Below the pieces are notes generated by a model. It was not told where the DNA came from, searched no databases, and saw only the letters and a program-made list of their open reading frames with translations. A DNA stretch of 64,000 nt from positions 159,501-223,500 of the forward strand of contig NZ_CP133017.1 in assembly GCF_030866765.1 (NCBI RefSeq), written 5' to 3'. Origin of the DNA: Paenibacillus silvisoli (GTDB lineage Bacteria; Bacillota; Bacilli; Paenibacillales; Paenibacillaceae). Below are positions 15,779 through 23,684 of this stretch, one piece after another. The position numbers and the translations under genes were made by a program. How positions within the stretch are numbered: the stretch's first letter is position 1; the number at the start of each line of letters is the position of its first letter.

Positions 15779-15807
15779 TTGGCGGGTGCTGACGCCCATG
15801 GTATGAT
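15779..15807 (+). promoter_or_regulatory. Probable promoter of the second Bce-type module
   Basis: TTGGCG (15779-15784) and TATGAT (15802-15807) are separated by 17 bases, 36 bases before the response-regulator start. An inverted repeat CGTACC-TTAT-GGTACG (15709-15724) lies upstream. Confidence 0.5.
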
Positions 15808-15842
15808 ATTGGAAAACGTTGGACGCCCGAAAGGACCGGCAC

Positions 15843-16553
15843 ATGACCAAGATCGTACTGATCGAAGATAACGAGCAGCTGCAAAAATATATATGCGAAT
15901 ACTTGAGCGCCTACGGGTTTGAGCCGCATGTGCTGACGGACTACGACGCCGTGCTCGAGACGATCGAGGCGATCGCGCCGAAGCTGATTTTGCTGGACAT
16001 TACGCTGCCGAAATTCGACGGCTTTTACTATTTGAAGCTCATTCGCAAACGGTTCGCGACCCCGATCATCGTCATCTCGGCGCGCAGCGAGGAGAGCGAG
16101 CAAATTCGCGGCATCGACATGGGCGCGGACGATTATGTGACCAAGCCGTTCGCGATCGGCGTTCTGGTGGCGAAGATCAATGCGGTCTTGCGCAGAACGG
16201 ATCAGATCGCCGCCGCAGCCGCCGCGCATGCGAACGAGATCGTCTCCGGTCCGCTCGTGCTGTGCGGCGATACGATGAAGGTAAGGGTCAAAGACGGCAT
16301 GCAAGCGGAGCTGTCGAAGAACGAATTCCGCGTGCTGCGCCTGCTCATGAAGAACGTCTCGCAAATCGTCAGCCGCGAGCAGCTGCTGGAGGAGCTGTGG
16401 GACGACACGAGCTTCGTGGACGACAATACGCTGACCGTCAACATGACCCGCGTCAAAAAGAAGCTCGCCGAGCTCGGGCTCGGCAGCGCGATCCAAACGA
16501 AGAGAGGCGTCGGCTATGTTCTTGATACGGCTCATTCTCCGGACGCTGGATAG
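15843..16553 (+). CDS. OmpR/BceR-type response regulator
   Basis: A 236-residue response regulator. The receiver has Asp52 in LILLDITLPKFDG, ISARSEESEQ and YVTKPFA; the effector domain has ELSKNEFRVLRLLMKNVSQIVSREQLL and DNTLTVNMTRVKKKL, as in BceR. ATG 15843 follows AAGGA by 7 bases; the longer frame lacks a ribosome binding site. The linker contains an alanine run (AAAAAAHANE). The gene overlaps the kinase by 38 bases, an unusually long overlap. It heads a complete Bce-like module on one strand. Confidence 0.92.
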   Translation: MTKIVLIEDNEQLQKYICEYLSAYGFEPHVLTDYDAVLETIEAIAPKLILLDITLPKFDGFYYLKLIRKRFATPIIVISARSEESEQIRGIDMGADDYVTKPFAIGVLVAKINAVLRRTDQIAAAAAAHANEIVSGPLVLCGDTMKVRVKDGMQAELSKNEFRVLRLLMKNVSQIVSREQLLEELWDDTSFVDDNTLTVNMTRVKKKLAELGLGSAIQTKRGVGYVLDTAHSPDAG

Positions 16554-17523
16554 CGAACGGAAGGCGCTGGCCGTATACGGGCTTAACGCGGCGCTGCTGA
16601 CTCTGATCTTCAACCTCATGCTGGACACCGTCAGCATCGCGTATCCCGTCTGCGTGAGCGCGGCGCTCTTCCTCGTCTATTTCGCCCGGAAAGCCTACGC
16701 GCTGCACGTGTTCTACGAATCGTTGGAGGAGGCCAAATCGCCGGGCGACTACAACGAGGCGGCCGACAGCGACAAGGAAAGGCAGGTGTTTGCCGCCATC
16801 GGCGACATTCACGCGGCCTACCAGGACAAGCTGGCCGCGCTGCACGACAAGCTGGAAGGGCGCAACTCGCTATTCTCGCAGTTCGTGCACAATATGAAAT
16901 CGTCGCTGGCCGTCATCGAGCTGGCCAGCGCCAAAGCGTCCCTGGATGCGATGAACGACATCGCCCTGGAGAACGAGAAGCTGAAGGCGAATATGGAGCA
17001 GGTGCTGAACCTGCTGCGGCTGGACGAGTTTTCGAACGATTACGTGCCGGAGCGGGTCGATCTGATGGAGCTTCTTCAAGCGGTCATCAACGACAATCGC
17101 CGCGCGTTCATCTATGCGAGCGTATTTCCGAAGCTTAGCGGCACGCCCGTCCAAGTCTATACGGACCGCAAATGGTGCGCGTACATGCTGGACCAGATCG
17201 TAACGAATGCGATCAAGTATAGCGGCTCGGGAAAAAGCGTATACTTCGAAATTGAAAGCGGGTCCGGGTCCGAAGAGGATAACCGCGTTGCCGTCCGGAT
17301 TCGCGACGAGGGCGAAGGCATCGACCCGGAGGATATGCCGCGGGTGTTCGAGCTGTTCTTCACGGGCAAGAACGGCCGGACCACGAAGAACGCGACGGGC
17401 ATCGGCTTAGCGATGGTCAAGCATATCGCGAAGCGGCTGGGGCATGAGGTCAGCTTAACGTCGACGCTCGGCGAAGGAACCTGCGTGACCGTTTCTTTCC
17501 TTTCAAAATTGAAAGCTTATTGA
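16516..17523 (+). CDS. BceS-type sensor kinase with atypical H-box
   Basis: A 335-residue kinase with two closely spaced N-terminal membrane helices (about 18-34 and 39-56) and no periplasmic-type sensor domain. The histidine is His125 in FVHNMKSSLAVIEL: the usual HE-x-K-T/S-P is here HNMKSS, so both the glutamate that follows the histidine and the proline are replaced. The ATPase domain is intact (DQIVTNAIKYSG, DEGEGIDPEDMPRVF, GIGLAMVKHIAKRLGH). The changed H-box may alter phosphatase or kinase balance. A terminator-like hairpin directly follows the stop. Confidence 0.9.
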   Translation: MFLIRLILRTLDSERKALAVYGLNAALLTLIFNLMLDTVSIAYPVCVSAALFLVYFARKAYALHVFYESLEEAKSPGDYNEAADSDKERQVFAAIGDIHAAYQDKLAALHDKLEGRNSLFSQFVHNMKSSLAVIELASAKASLDAMNDIALENEKLKANMEQVLNLLRLDEFSNDYVPERVDLMELLQAVINDNRRAFIYASVFPKLSGTPVQVYTDRKWCAYMLDQIVTNAIKYSGSGKSVYFEIESGSGSEEDNRVAVRIRDEGEGIDPEDMPRVFELFFTGKNGRTTKNATGIGLAMVKHIAKRLGHEVSLTSTLGEGTCVTVSFLSKLKAY

Positions 17524-17526
17524 AAG
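17500..17526 (+). promoter_or_regulatory. Inverted and direct TTGAAAG repeats, possible response-regulator site
   Basis: CTTTCAA (17500-17506) and TTGAAAG (17509-17515) are perfect inverted copies, and TTGAAAG recurs at 17520-17526, 11 bases on. OmpR-type regulators commonly bind direct repeats one helical turn apart. The site spans the end of the kinase gene. Confidence 0.35.
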
Positions 17527-17557
17527 CCGAATCCATGGGAGCGATTCGGTTTTTTTT
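17527..17557 (+). terminator. Terminator or attenuator before the second bceAB
   Basis: CCGAATC (17527-17533) pairs with GATTCGG (17543-17549), followed by eight T. It separates the regulatory pair from the transporter genes 37 bases downstream. Confidence 0.75.
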
Positions 17558-17593
17558 CTATGATGGGAGCAGAAATGGAGGAGGAAGAAACGA

Positions 17594-18355
17594 ATGAATG
17601 ACATTATCCAAGTAGAGAGCGTGTCGAAGGTTTACCGGGCATTCAAAGGCGCGAAGGAAGTCAAGGCGCTCGACAATATTAGCTTTACCGCCGCAAAAGG
17701 CGATTTCATCGGCATTATGGGGCCGAGCGGCAGCGGCAAAACATCGCTGCTCAACGTGCTCTCCGGGGTGGACACCGCCACCTCCGGCGAAGTGTCGATC
17801 GAAGGGAATTCGATCGCCAAGCTGACAAAGGACGATCTGGCGCTGTTCAGACGCCGGCAGATCGGCTATATTTTTCAAGATTTCAACCTGCTTGACAGCT
17901 TGACGCTGAAGGAAAATATCGCGCTGCCGCTCATTCTCGACCGCGTGCCGGCGCCGGAGATCGAGAGCCGCGTGGACGACATCATGTCGTTCTTCGGCAT
18001 TGCGGACATTGCCGGCAAGTATCAGTACCATGTATCGGGCGGGCAGAAGCAGCGCGTCGCGGCGGCGAGGGCGCTGGCGCCCGAACCGGCCGTCGTATTC
18101 GCGGATGAGCCGACCGGCAATCTGGACTCCAAGTCGGCCGCCGACATTATGGACATGCTAACGCAAATGAACGAGCGGCGGGCGTCCACCATTCTGATGG
18201 TCACGCATGATCCGTTCGCCGCCTCGTACTGCAAACGGATTATTTTCATCAAGGACGGCCAAATCAATGTCCAAATTCAGCGGGCGGGGGACCGGAAGGC
18301 GTTCTTCGACAAAATATTGGAGATTTTAAGCGTAATGCGAGGCGATGCCCAATGA
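17594..18355 (+). CDS. BceA-type ABC transporter ATP-binding protein
   Basis: A 253-residue ATPase with Walker A GPSGSGKTS, Q-loop FQDFNLLDS, signature VSGGQKQR, Walker B AVVFADEPTGNLD and switch THDPFAASYC. It pairs with the permease through an ATGA overlap. GGAGGAGG lies before the ATG. Its sequence is clearly related to, but distinct from, the first copy at 10923-11669, so the window holds two separate modules rather than a recent duplication. No TGACA-N4-TGTCA box is seen upstream, so its control probably differs. Confidence 0.92.
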   Translation: MNDIIQVESVSKVYRAFKGAKEVKALDNISFTAAKGDFIGIMGPSGSGKTSLLNVLSGVDTATSGEVSIEGNSIAKLTKDDLALFRRRQIGYIFQDFNLLDSLTLKENIALPLILDRVPAPEIESRVDDIMSFFGIADIAGKYQYHVSGGQKQRVAAARALAPEPAVVFADEPTGNLDSKSAADIMDMLTQMNERRASTILMVTHDPFAASYCKRIIFIKDGQINVQIQRAGDRKAFFDKILEILSVMRGDAQ

Positions 18356-20430
18356 CCTTCAAACATATCGTCGGCAAAAACCTGCGCTACAACTTCAAAC
18401 GGTTTCTGTCCTATCTGTTCGTCAACAGCTTCGTGGTGGCCGTCCTGTTCATGTACGGGAGCCTGCTGTTTAACGAAATTTTGGCGAAGGACGTGGCCAT
18501 GCAGCTGGTTACGGACTATATCGAAATCGCGGCTTACGCCATTATTCTGTTCAGCATCGCGTTCGTGTCGTACACCGGCATTTACTTCGTGAAATCAAGA
18601 GGCAGGGAGTTCGGCGTCTACCTGACGCTCGGCATGACCACCCGCGACCTGCTGCGCATGGTCGTCTTCGAGAGTCTCGTCATCGTCATCGGCTCGGCGT
18701 TTTGCGGGATCGCCGCGGGACTGCTGGTATCGAAATTGTTTTACTTAATATTGGCGAAAATTCTCGGCTTAACCGCGGACATCTATTTTATCAGCTATAA
18801 AACGTACCTGCTCAGCCTAGGCGTCTTTCTGTTCGTCTTTCTGTGCAATCTGCTCTTTACGGGCTTCTTCATTCGCAAGCTGTCCATCCTTCAAATTTCG
18901 AAGTCTTCGAGCACGAAGGAATTGTCCAAGTCGCGTCCCGTGATCGGGGCCGTGTCGGCGATCGTCTTTATCGGCTCCTTATGGTCGTGCTATGCCGCGC
19001 TGACGGGCAATGTATGGATAAACGATCTGATGGGGGAGAACCGGTCGAATTGGCTGATGGCCGATATGCTGACGATGTTCGTTTCGCTTTATTTTGCGAT
19101 TGCGTCCAGCATTGATGCCGTAAGGGCGATCCTCAAACGGTTTCCAGCCATGTACAACCGCAACATCCTGATCTTATCGAGTTTGTCGCACCGCTTCTTC
19201 GCGTATAAGGTGTCGCTCTACATCGTATCGCTCTTGATCGCGCTGTCTCTCTTCTTTACGGGGTTCGGCTTATCGCTCTACAGCTATACGAAGAAGACGC
19301 TCGACGAGTACGTGCCTTACGAATTCATGATTGAGTCCACGAATACCATTAACGTGATCAGCGCGGATGAAATTCAATCGATCGTTAAAGCGAACGGGGG
19401 CGAGATCGGGACGTTCAGCCCGCTGGAATTCATTCGAAACGAGAACTATCGGACGGTTTCCGGTGAGCTGATCTTTGTCAACAAAGCGAGCATCATCGTC
19501 AGCGAAACGAACTTTAACAAGCACATGGGCACGTCGGTCGACGTAGCGCCGGATGAGCTGCTTCTCGCGCACAATCAGAAGGGCGAGGAGGGGGAGCGGA
19601 TCGACTACGACTCGCTGCTTACCGTTGAACCGTGGCGCGCCGGCCATACGCGTGCCGAAGCGTTCCGCCAGCGTCCGATGGACGCCGGTCAGTTCGTGAA
19701 GTCGCTGGGCGATGTGGCTAGACTGTCGTATGAAAAGGCGAAAACACGCGCCATGTACGCTCCGTTCATCGACTCCTACGGCAATGTCGAGTTCGAGAGC
19801 GTTATGGCCAATGTGGTAGACGACTCGGTGTATGAGCGTTTGCGCGGGGAGGAGCACGGCACGGCTTATCTGTTCAACCTGAAGAGCGGTGATGGGGCTC
19901 GCGTGTTTGAGTCTCTGTTGGATGCGCTGCGGGTGAAAAACGGAGATCAGAGCCTCTGGGCAACGTCGGAAGCGAAGCTGGGCGAGAAAGACGTGGCTGA
20001 AAATCTGCGTCCGATTTTCAAGGAAGAACGGATCGACGTCACGCTCCGCATTAACGGCTTTATGTTGTTTTCCTTTGCTTTCATGGGGCTGCTCTTCCTG
20101 ATGTCCTCGATCGTCGTGCTTTATTATAAGATCGTGACCGACATCGACGAGGAGAAGGGGAAAATCGCGCTGCTGAAGAAAATCGGGCTTACAGCGGCCG
20201 AGTGCAGGAAGTATTTGCAGGCGCATTTGGCAATCTTGTTCTTTACCCCGCTGCTGATTGGCGGCATTCCGGTTTTGTTCCTGCTGCATGCTTCCTTCGG
20301 GTTCACGGTTTATGCCGGTTATTTGATGGTGCGCGTGCTGCTGCTGTACGGCTTGTTCGCGCTCATGAATACGGCGTTTTACCGGTCGCTTCGCAAAACG
20401 TTTTTTCGCGGTGTCGGGCTTGCCGCTTGA
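18352..20430 (+). CDS. BceB-type ABC transporter permease
   Basis: A 692-residue FtsX-type permease with the ten-helix BceB plan and a large extracellular domain, here about residues 315-545 (from SYTKKTLDEYVPYEFMIEST to RPIFKEERIDVTLRING). The N-terminal segment KHIVGKNLRYNFKRFLSYLF and the later KGKIALLKKIGLTAAE correspond to coupling regions. It is somewhat longer than BceB, mainly in the extracellular domain, so its peptide specificity may differ from the first transporter. The promoter of the next gene overlaps its stop codon. Confidence 0.9.
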   Translation: MTFKHIVGKNLRYNFKRFLSYLFVNSFVVAVLFMYGSLLFNEILAKDVAMQLVTDYIEIAAYAIILFSIAFVSYTGIYFVKSRGREFGVYLTLGMTTRDLLRMVVFESLVIVIGSAFCGIAAGLLVSKLFYLILAKILGLTADIYFISYKTYLLSLGVFLFVFLCNLLFTGFFIRKLSILQISKSSSTKELSKSRPVIGAVSAIVFIGSLWSCYAALTGNVWINDLMGENRSNWLMADMLTMFVSLYFAIASSIDAVRAILKRFPAMYNRNILILSSLSHRFFAYKVSLYIVSLLIALSLFFTGFGLSLYSYTKKTLDEYVPYEFMIESTNTINVISADEIQSIVKANGGEIGTFSPLEFIRNENYRTVSGELIFVNKASIIVSETNFNKHMGTSVDVAPDELLLAHNQKGEEGERIDYDSLLTVEPWRAGHTRAEAFRQRPMDAGQFVKSLGDVARLSYEKAKTRAMYAPFIDSYGNVEFESVMANVVDDSVYERLRGEEHGTAYLFNLKSGDGARVFESLLDALRVKNGDQSLWATSEAKLGEKDVAENLRPIFKEERIDVTLRINGFMLFSFAFMGLLFLMSSIVVLYYKIVTDIDEEKGKIALLKKIGLTAAECRKYLQAHLAILFFTPLLIGGIPVLFLLHASFGFTVYAGYLMVRVLLLYGLFALMNTAFYRSLRKTFFRGVGLAA

Positions 20431-20455
20431 CGGGCTTCGGGGAAGTAACTATACT
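20427..20455 (+). promoter_or_regulatory. Sigma-A promoter of the Rrf2 gene
   Basis: TTGACG (20427-20432) and TATACT (20450-20455) are separated by 17 bases. The -10 lies within an inverted repeat GTAAC-N7-GTTAC (20445-20461), a candidate autoregulatory site. Confidence 0.7.
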
Positions 20456-20478
20456 GGTTACAACGGTGGTGGCCACAC

Positions 20479-20895
20479 ATGAAACAGATTAGCACGCGAT
20501 TTTCCATTGCGGTTCATATTCTTTCGCTCATTGCGGTCAGTCCGGACGAATGTACCGGCGACTACATCGCGGGCAGCGTCAATACGAACCCGGTCGTCAT
20601 AAGGCGAATTATGGGGATGCTGAAGAAGGCCGGCTTGGTGGACGTGCGTCCCGGCGTCGGCGGCGCGTCCCTGCGCAAGCGTCTGGAGGATATTACGCTC
20701 CTTGACGTGTATCGCGCGGTGGACGTGATCGAGGATAACCAGCTGTTCCGCATGCACGAAGCGCCGAACCCGGCTTGTCCGGTCGGGCGGAATATCGAGA
20801 CGGTGCTCCAATCCGAGCTTCGGGAAGCGCAGTCGGCAATGGAACGGAAGCTGGCGGGGACCCATTTGGGTCAGCTGGTCGAAAGGTTCACTTGA
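20479..20895 (+). CDS. Rrf2 family transcriptional regulator
   Basis: A 138-residue regulator of the Rrf2/YwnA type. MKQISTRFSIAVHILSLIAV begins the winged helix, and the recognition part is GDYIAGSVNTNPVVIRRIMGMLKKAGLVDVRPGVGGASL. Only two cysteines are present (near residues 24 and 95), and the three-cysteine cluster of the iron-sulphur members is absent, so it is probably not an Fe-S sensor. It lies upstream of an NmrA-like reductase. A tandem TTGTTATAAC site between the two genes makes it the likely regulator of that reductase, perhaps in response to electrophiles or oxidants. Confidence 0.9.
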   Translation: MKQISTRFSIAVHILSLIAVSPDECTGDYIAGSVNTNPVVIRRIMGMLKKAGLVDVRPGVGGASLRKRLEDITLLDVYRAVDVIEDNQLFRMHEAPNPACPVGRNIETVLQSELREAQSAMERKLAGTHLGQLVERFT

Positions 20896-20912
20896 ATGAT
20901 TTGAAATGAATG

Positions 20913-20936
20913 AAAGCTCCTTTGCGGGCTTTTATT
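20913..20936 (+). terminator. Weak terminator after the Rrf2 gene
   Basis: AAAGCTC (20913-20919) pairs with GGGCTTT (20926-20932), followed by a TA-rich tract. The stem is short. Confidence 0.45.
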
Positions 20937-20943
20937 TATAGTA

Positions 20944-20970
20944 TTGTTATAACTGTAGTTGTTATAACAA
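20944..20970 (+). promoter_or_regulatory. Tandem TTGTTATAAC operator
   Basis: TTGTTATAAC occurs at 20944-20953 and again at 20959-20968. The second copy extends to the perfect 12-bp palindrome TTGTTATAACAA (20959-20970). It lies 36 bases before the reductase start. Confidence 0.6.
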
Positions 20971-21005
20971 GACAAATTACAACATGTTCATGGGAGGTAA
21001 TGAGG

Positions 21006-21857
21006 ATGAAATTGTTAGTTACGGGAGCTACGGGCAAGCTGGGATCGAAGGTTGTCGAGGCGTTGCTGAGCAAGGTGTCTGCGAGCCAAATCGCCGTCAG
21101 TGTGCGCAATCCGGAAAAGGCGGAAGCGTTGCGGGGCTTGGGCGTGGAGGTTCGCCAAGGCGATTTTGACCAGCCGGAGACGCTTGATGCGGCCTTTGCG
21201 GGGATCGACCGGATCATGATCATTTCGGTCGACGGCGATAACGAAACTAGAGCACGCCAGCACACGAATGCGGTAGCCGCGGCGCAGCGCGCGGGAGTCG
21301 GCTTCATCGCCTACACGAGCTTGGCCGGTGCCGCAGAGAGCTCGATGTTCCTTGCGGAGCCGCATCGCGTGACGGAGGAGGCCATTCGGCAGAGCGGCAT
21401 TCCGTATGCGATTCTGCGCAATAACTGGTACCTGGAAAATGAGCTTGCGGGTATTGAAGGCGTGAAGGCCGGGGCGCCTTGGGTTACGTCGGCCGACGCG
21501 GGCAAGGTGGGCTGGGCTTTGCGGCAGGATTACGCGGAAGCGGCTGCCGCGGTGCTGGCCGGCGAGGGCCACGAGAACACGGTCTATGAGCTGTCCGGCG
21601 AGCTGCTGACGCAAGAGGCGTTTGCGGCCGCGGTCGGCGCGGCGCTCGGCAAGGACGTACCCGTGCTGCAGGTCGACGACGAGAAGTACGCCGAAATCAT
21701 GAAAGGCGCCGGCGTGCCGGACGCATTTATTCCTTTTGTGGTCGGCATCCAGGCCGGCATCCGCGACGGCTCGCTTGAAATCGCGAGCAGCGATTTCGAG
21801 AAGCTGCTGGGCCGCCCGGCGGTTCCTGCAGCTGAAGCGCTGCGTCAGCTGGTGTAG
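21006..21857 (+). CDS. NmrA-like NAD(P)H-dependent reductase (YtfG/azoreductase type)
   Basis: A 283-residue atypical short-chain dehydrogenase. The dinucleotide-binding motif is VTGATGKLGSKVVE at the very N-terminus, then SVRNPEKAEALRGLGVEVRQGDFDQPETL, SVDGDNETRARQHTNAVAAA and YAILRNNWYLEN, which match the quinone oxidoreductase 2/NmrA group. GGGAGG lies 8 bases before ATG 21006; the open frame upstream is not translated. It probably reduces quinones or other electrophiles. It sits directly after an Rrf2 regulator and a tandem palindromic operator, so induction by a reactive compound is likely. Confidence 0.88.
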   Translation: MKLLVTGATGKLGSKVVEALLSKVSASQIAVSVRNPEKAEALRGLGVEVRQGDFDQPETLDAAFAGIDRIMIISVDGDNETRARQHTNAVAAAQRAGVGFIAYTSLAGAAESSMFLAEPHRVTEEAIRQSGIPYAILRNNWYLENELAGIEGVKAGAPWVTSADAGKVGWALRQDYAEAAAAVLAGEGHENTVYELSGELLTQEAFAAAVGAALGKDVPVLQVDDEKYAEIMKGAGVPDAFIPFVVGIQAGIRDGSLEIASSDFEKLLGRPAVPAAEALRQLV

Positions 21858-22084
21858 GTTTGTTTATTGGACCGCGCGCGGTGCAAATGGGCTGTGCCGT
21901 CGTGGCACCAATCGCGATGCGAATGCGCGGTGCCAATGCGCGGCACCATCGCGGTACGAGGTGGTTTGCCGCGCGTTGGCGGTCAAACCGCGAGGGAGGC
22001 CGAGTTCGGGGCATTTATGCCCGCGGACTCGGCTTTTTTTGTTGGTAGTGCGTGGCGACCGGAGGTGCTGGGCGCTCCGTAGCG

Positions 22085-22265
22085 GTTTTGTACGAAAAGT
22101 CGTACAAAACGAGTCGCGATAATGCCGGATTTGTCTGTTTTGTACGAAAAGTCGTACAAAACGGGACCTATACAAAGCGAAATGGCTGTTTTTGTACGAT
22201 AAATCGTACAAGTCGGGTTGTGCAGCCGGCGAATTCGTCTGTTCAGTATGAAAAAACGTACAAAG
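22085..22265. repeat. Four palindromes at an exact 52-bp period
   Basis: Copies 1 (22085-22110) and 2 (22137-22162) are the same perfect palindrome, GTTTTGTACGA with its complement around AAAG. Copy 3 (about 22189-22213) keeps TTGTACGA-TAAA-TCGTACAA. Copy 4 (22241-22265) is degenerate (GTATGA...ACGTACAAAG). Aligning the TACGA cores gives spacings of exactly 52, 52 and 52 bases. The 26-base intervals differ from one another. Confidence 0.8.
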
Positions 22266-22307
22266 TAGGACACGCATCCTTGGATTCTATGGATGAAGTG
22301 CGATAAC

Positions 22308-22450
22308 GCGCCGGAGTCGCTCGCATCGCGCTCGATTCCGTCGCCGATAGCGGATATATCGCTAAAAGCGATCAAACTAGCCTGGTTTTGGCTCGAGAGC
22401 GGCTATTCCGCTAATAGTGTCACCAGACGCGCCGGAGTCGCTCGCATCGC
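22308..22450. repeat. Direct repeat pair, 22 bp
   Basis: GCGCCGGAGTCGCTCGCATC followed by GC occurs at 22308-22329 and 22429-22450, 121 bases apart, each followed by a CTCGATTC word and short hairpins. It appears to be a local intergenic repeat. Confidence 0.65.
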
Positions 22451-22609
22451 TCGATTCTACCGCTAGAGTCGGTTTTCCCGACTCTCAGCACGCGAAGAAG
22501 CTACGACCAACTCGCTTACCGCCAGCGCCTACCTAGCAACACTGTGCGCAAATTGCAAGGAAATCCAACCGCGCCTCTGCTACACTAATAGTGAAAGGGG
22601 GCTGCATAC

Positions 22610-23512
22610 GTGGATTGGTTGTCGCGAATGAACAGCGCGCTGGACTATGTCGAAGAGCATCTGCCCGGAACCGTGGACCTGGCGGAGGCGGCCGGGAGGG
22701 CGTACTGCTCGAGCACGCATTTTCAGCGGATGTTCACCTTCATTACGAATATTTCGCTGTCCGAATACGTGCGGCGCAGACGGATGACGTTGGCGGCCTT
22801 CGAGCTGCAGAACAGCGCGATCAAAGTCATCGAGCTCGCCTTCAAGTACGGCTACGAATCGCCGGAAGCCTTTACCCGCGCGTTTCATCAGCTTCACGGC
22901 GTGACGCCGAGCGCCGCGCGCGACAAAGGGATGCAGCTGAAAGCCTATCCCCGTATGTCCTTCCATATCACGATTAAGGGAGATGCAGAGATGAATTATC
23001 GGATCGAAGAGCGCGGCGGGTTCGCCGTCATCGGCGTGGAGCAAGTCATCGATTGCAGGAACGGCAACAATTTCGTACAGATTCCCGAGTTTTGGCGAAC
23101 CTCGATGGAGGACGGCACCTTCGACCGTGTAATGAAGGCGGCGCCGCCGTGCAAAATCCCCGGATTGGGCGCGGTCGGCGCGATCATGTGCTACCGATGC
23201 ACCGAGGAAGACACGTTCCCGTACATGATTGGCGCATTCGATTTCGACTCCGAAGCCGACCCGCTAGGACTGCAGCGAATCGAAGTGAAGCCGCACACGT
23301 GGGCGATCTTTAAGTCCGAGGAGGGCACGCAGGCCGAAACCGGCGAGAAAATCCAGTCGGTCTGGAAGCGCATCTTTCCGGAGTGGTTCCCGAATTCGGG
23401 CTATGAGCATGCCGACGGCCCTGAGCTGGAATTGTATTTCAGCACCGGCGAGGACCGTGGGTATTCCGAAGTCTGGATTCCGGTCGTGAAGAAAGCACAA
23501 ACTTTGGGATAA
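22610..23512 (+). CDS. AraC family regulator with GyrI-like effector domain
   Basis: A 300-residue regulator. Residues about 5-110 hold the two AraC helix-turn-helix units (VDLAEAAGRAYCSSTHFQRMF and VIELAFKYGYESPEAFTRAFHQLHGVTPSAAR). Residues about 125-298 are a GyrI/SAV1848-like small-molecule-binding domain (YRIEERGGFAVIGVEQVI; PHTWAIFKSEEG; YFSTGEDRGYSEVWIPV), as in Rob and the multidrug-responsive AraC proteins. It starts at GTG 22610 with AAAGGGGG about 8 bases before. The 752-base repeat-rich region lies upstream. A drug-like ligand is probable; no obvious target lies next to it. Confidence 0.9.
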   Translation: MDWLSRMNSALDYVEEHLPGTVDLAEAAGRAYCSSTHFQRMFTFITNISLSEYVRRRRMTLAAFELQNSAIKVIELAFKYGYESPEAFTRAFHQLHGVTPSAARDKGMQLKAYPRMSFHITIKGDAEMNYRIEERGGFAVIGVEQVIDCRNGNNFVQIPEFWRTSMEDGTFDRVMKAAPPCKIPGLGAVGAIMCYRCTEEDTFPYMIGAFDFDSEADPLGLQRIEVKPHTWAIFKSEEGTQAETGEKIQSVWKRIFPEWFPNSGYEHADGPELELYFSTGEDRGYSEVWIPVVKKAQTLG

Positions 23513-23534
23513 AATAACAAAATAAATGGAAATT

Positions 23535-23570
23535 AGGAGGAGTGGCGCGCGAGGCGCCGCTCCTCCTTTT
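23535..23570 (+). terminator. Terminator after the AraC gene
   Basis: AGGAGGAGTGGCGC (23535-23548) pairs with GCGCCGCTCCTCCT (23554-23567), ending in four T. Confidence 0.8.
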
Positions 23571-23601
23571 CAATTTACAAATCGTCCATTTCACCTGAGC
23601 G

Positions 23602-23629
23602 TTCACCAATAAAAGTGTGGTACTATATA
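23602..23629 (+). promoter_or_regulatory. Probable promoter of the GH94 phosphorylase gene
   Basis: TTCACC (23602-23607) and TATATA (23624-23629) are separated by 16 bases. The operator at 23631-23648 lies at the expected transcription start. Confidence 0.5.
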
Positions 23630-23630
23630 G

Positions 23631-23648
23631 TGGTGTAACGTTTCACCA
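23631..23648. promoter_or_regulatory. LacI-type operator
   Basis: TGGTGTAACGTTTCACCA is an 18-bp palindrome centred on AACGTT with only one mismatched symmetric pair. A CG centre and this length are typical of LacI/GalR operators. The half-site TTCACCA recurs at 23602-23608. No LacI gene is in the window. Confidence 0.6.
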
Positions 23649-23684
23649 AGTAAACAATACCATGACGAGAGCGAGTGAACGAAT

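Larger units (their letters stand above)
21858..22609. other. Repeat-rich intergenic region without a convincing gene
   Basis: About 750 bases with no open frame that has both a ribosome binding site and coding character. It contains four palindromes with a 52-bp period (22085-22265), a 22-bp direct repeat pair (22308 and 22429), and short hairpin-like words such as GAGTCGG-TTTTC-CCGACTC near 22466. Open frames crossing the palindromes are by-products of the repeats. Confidence 0.6.

Noticed and set aside
17527..17557. Riboswitch between the kinase and the second transporter
   Set aside because: Only a simple terminator hairpin is present; there is no room for an aptamer upstream, as the kinase coding sequence ends there.
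22085..22265. CRISPR-like array: 26-bp repeats with 26-bp intervals
   Set aside because: Only four units, the repeat is a perfect palindrome, the last copies degenerate quickly, and no cas gene lies in the window. A palindromic site array fits better.
21864..22277. 137-residue minus-strand frame over the palindrome array
   Set aside because: The frame exists because the repeats contain no stop codons; its peptide is a series of repeat-derived words such as LYDLSYKN, with no good start site.
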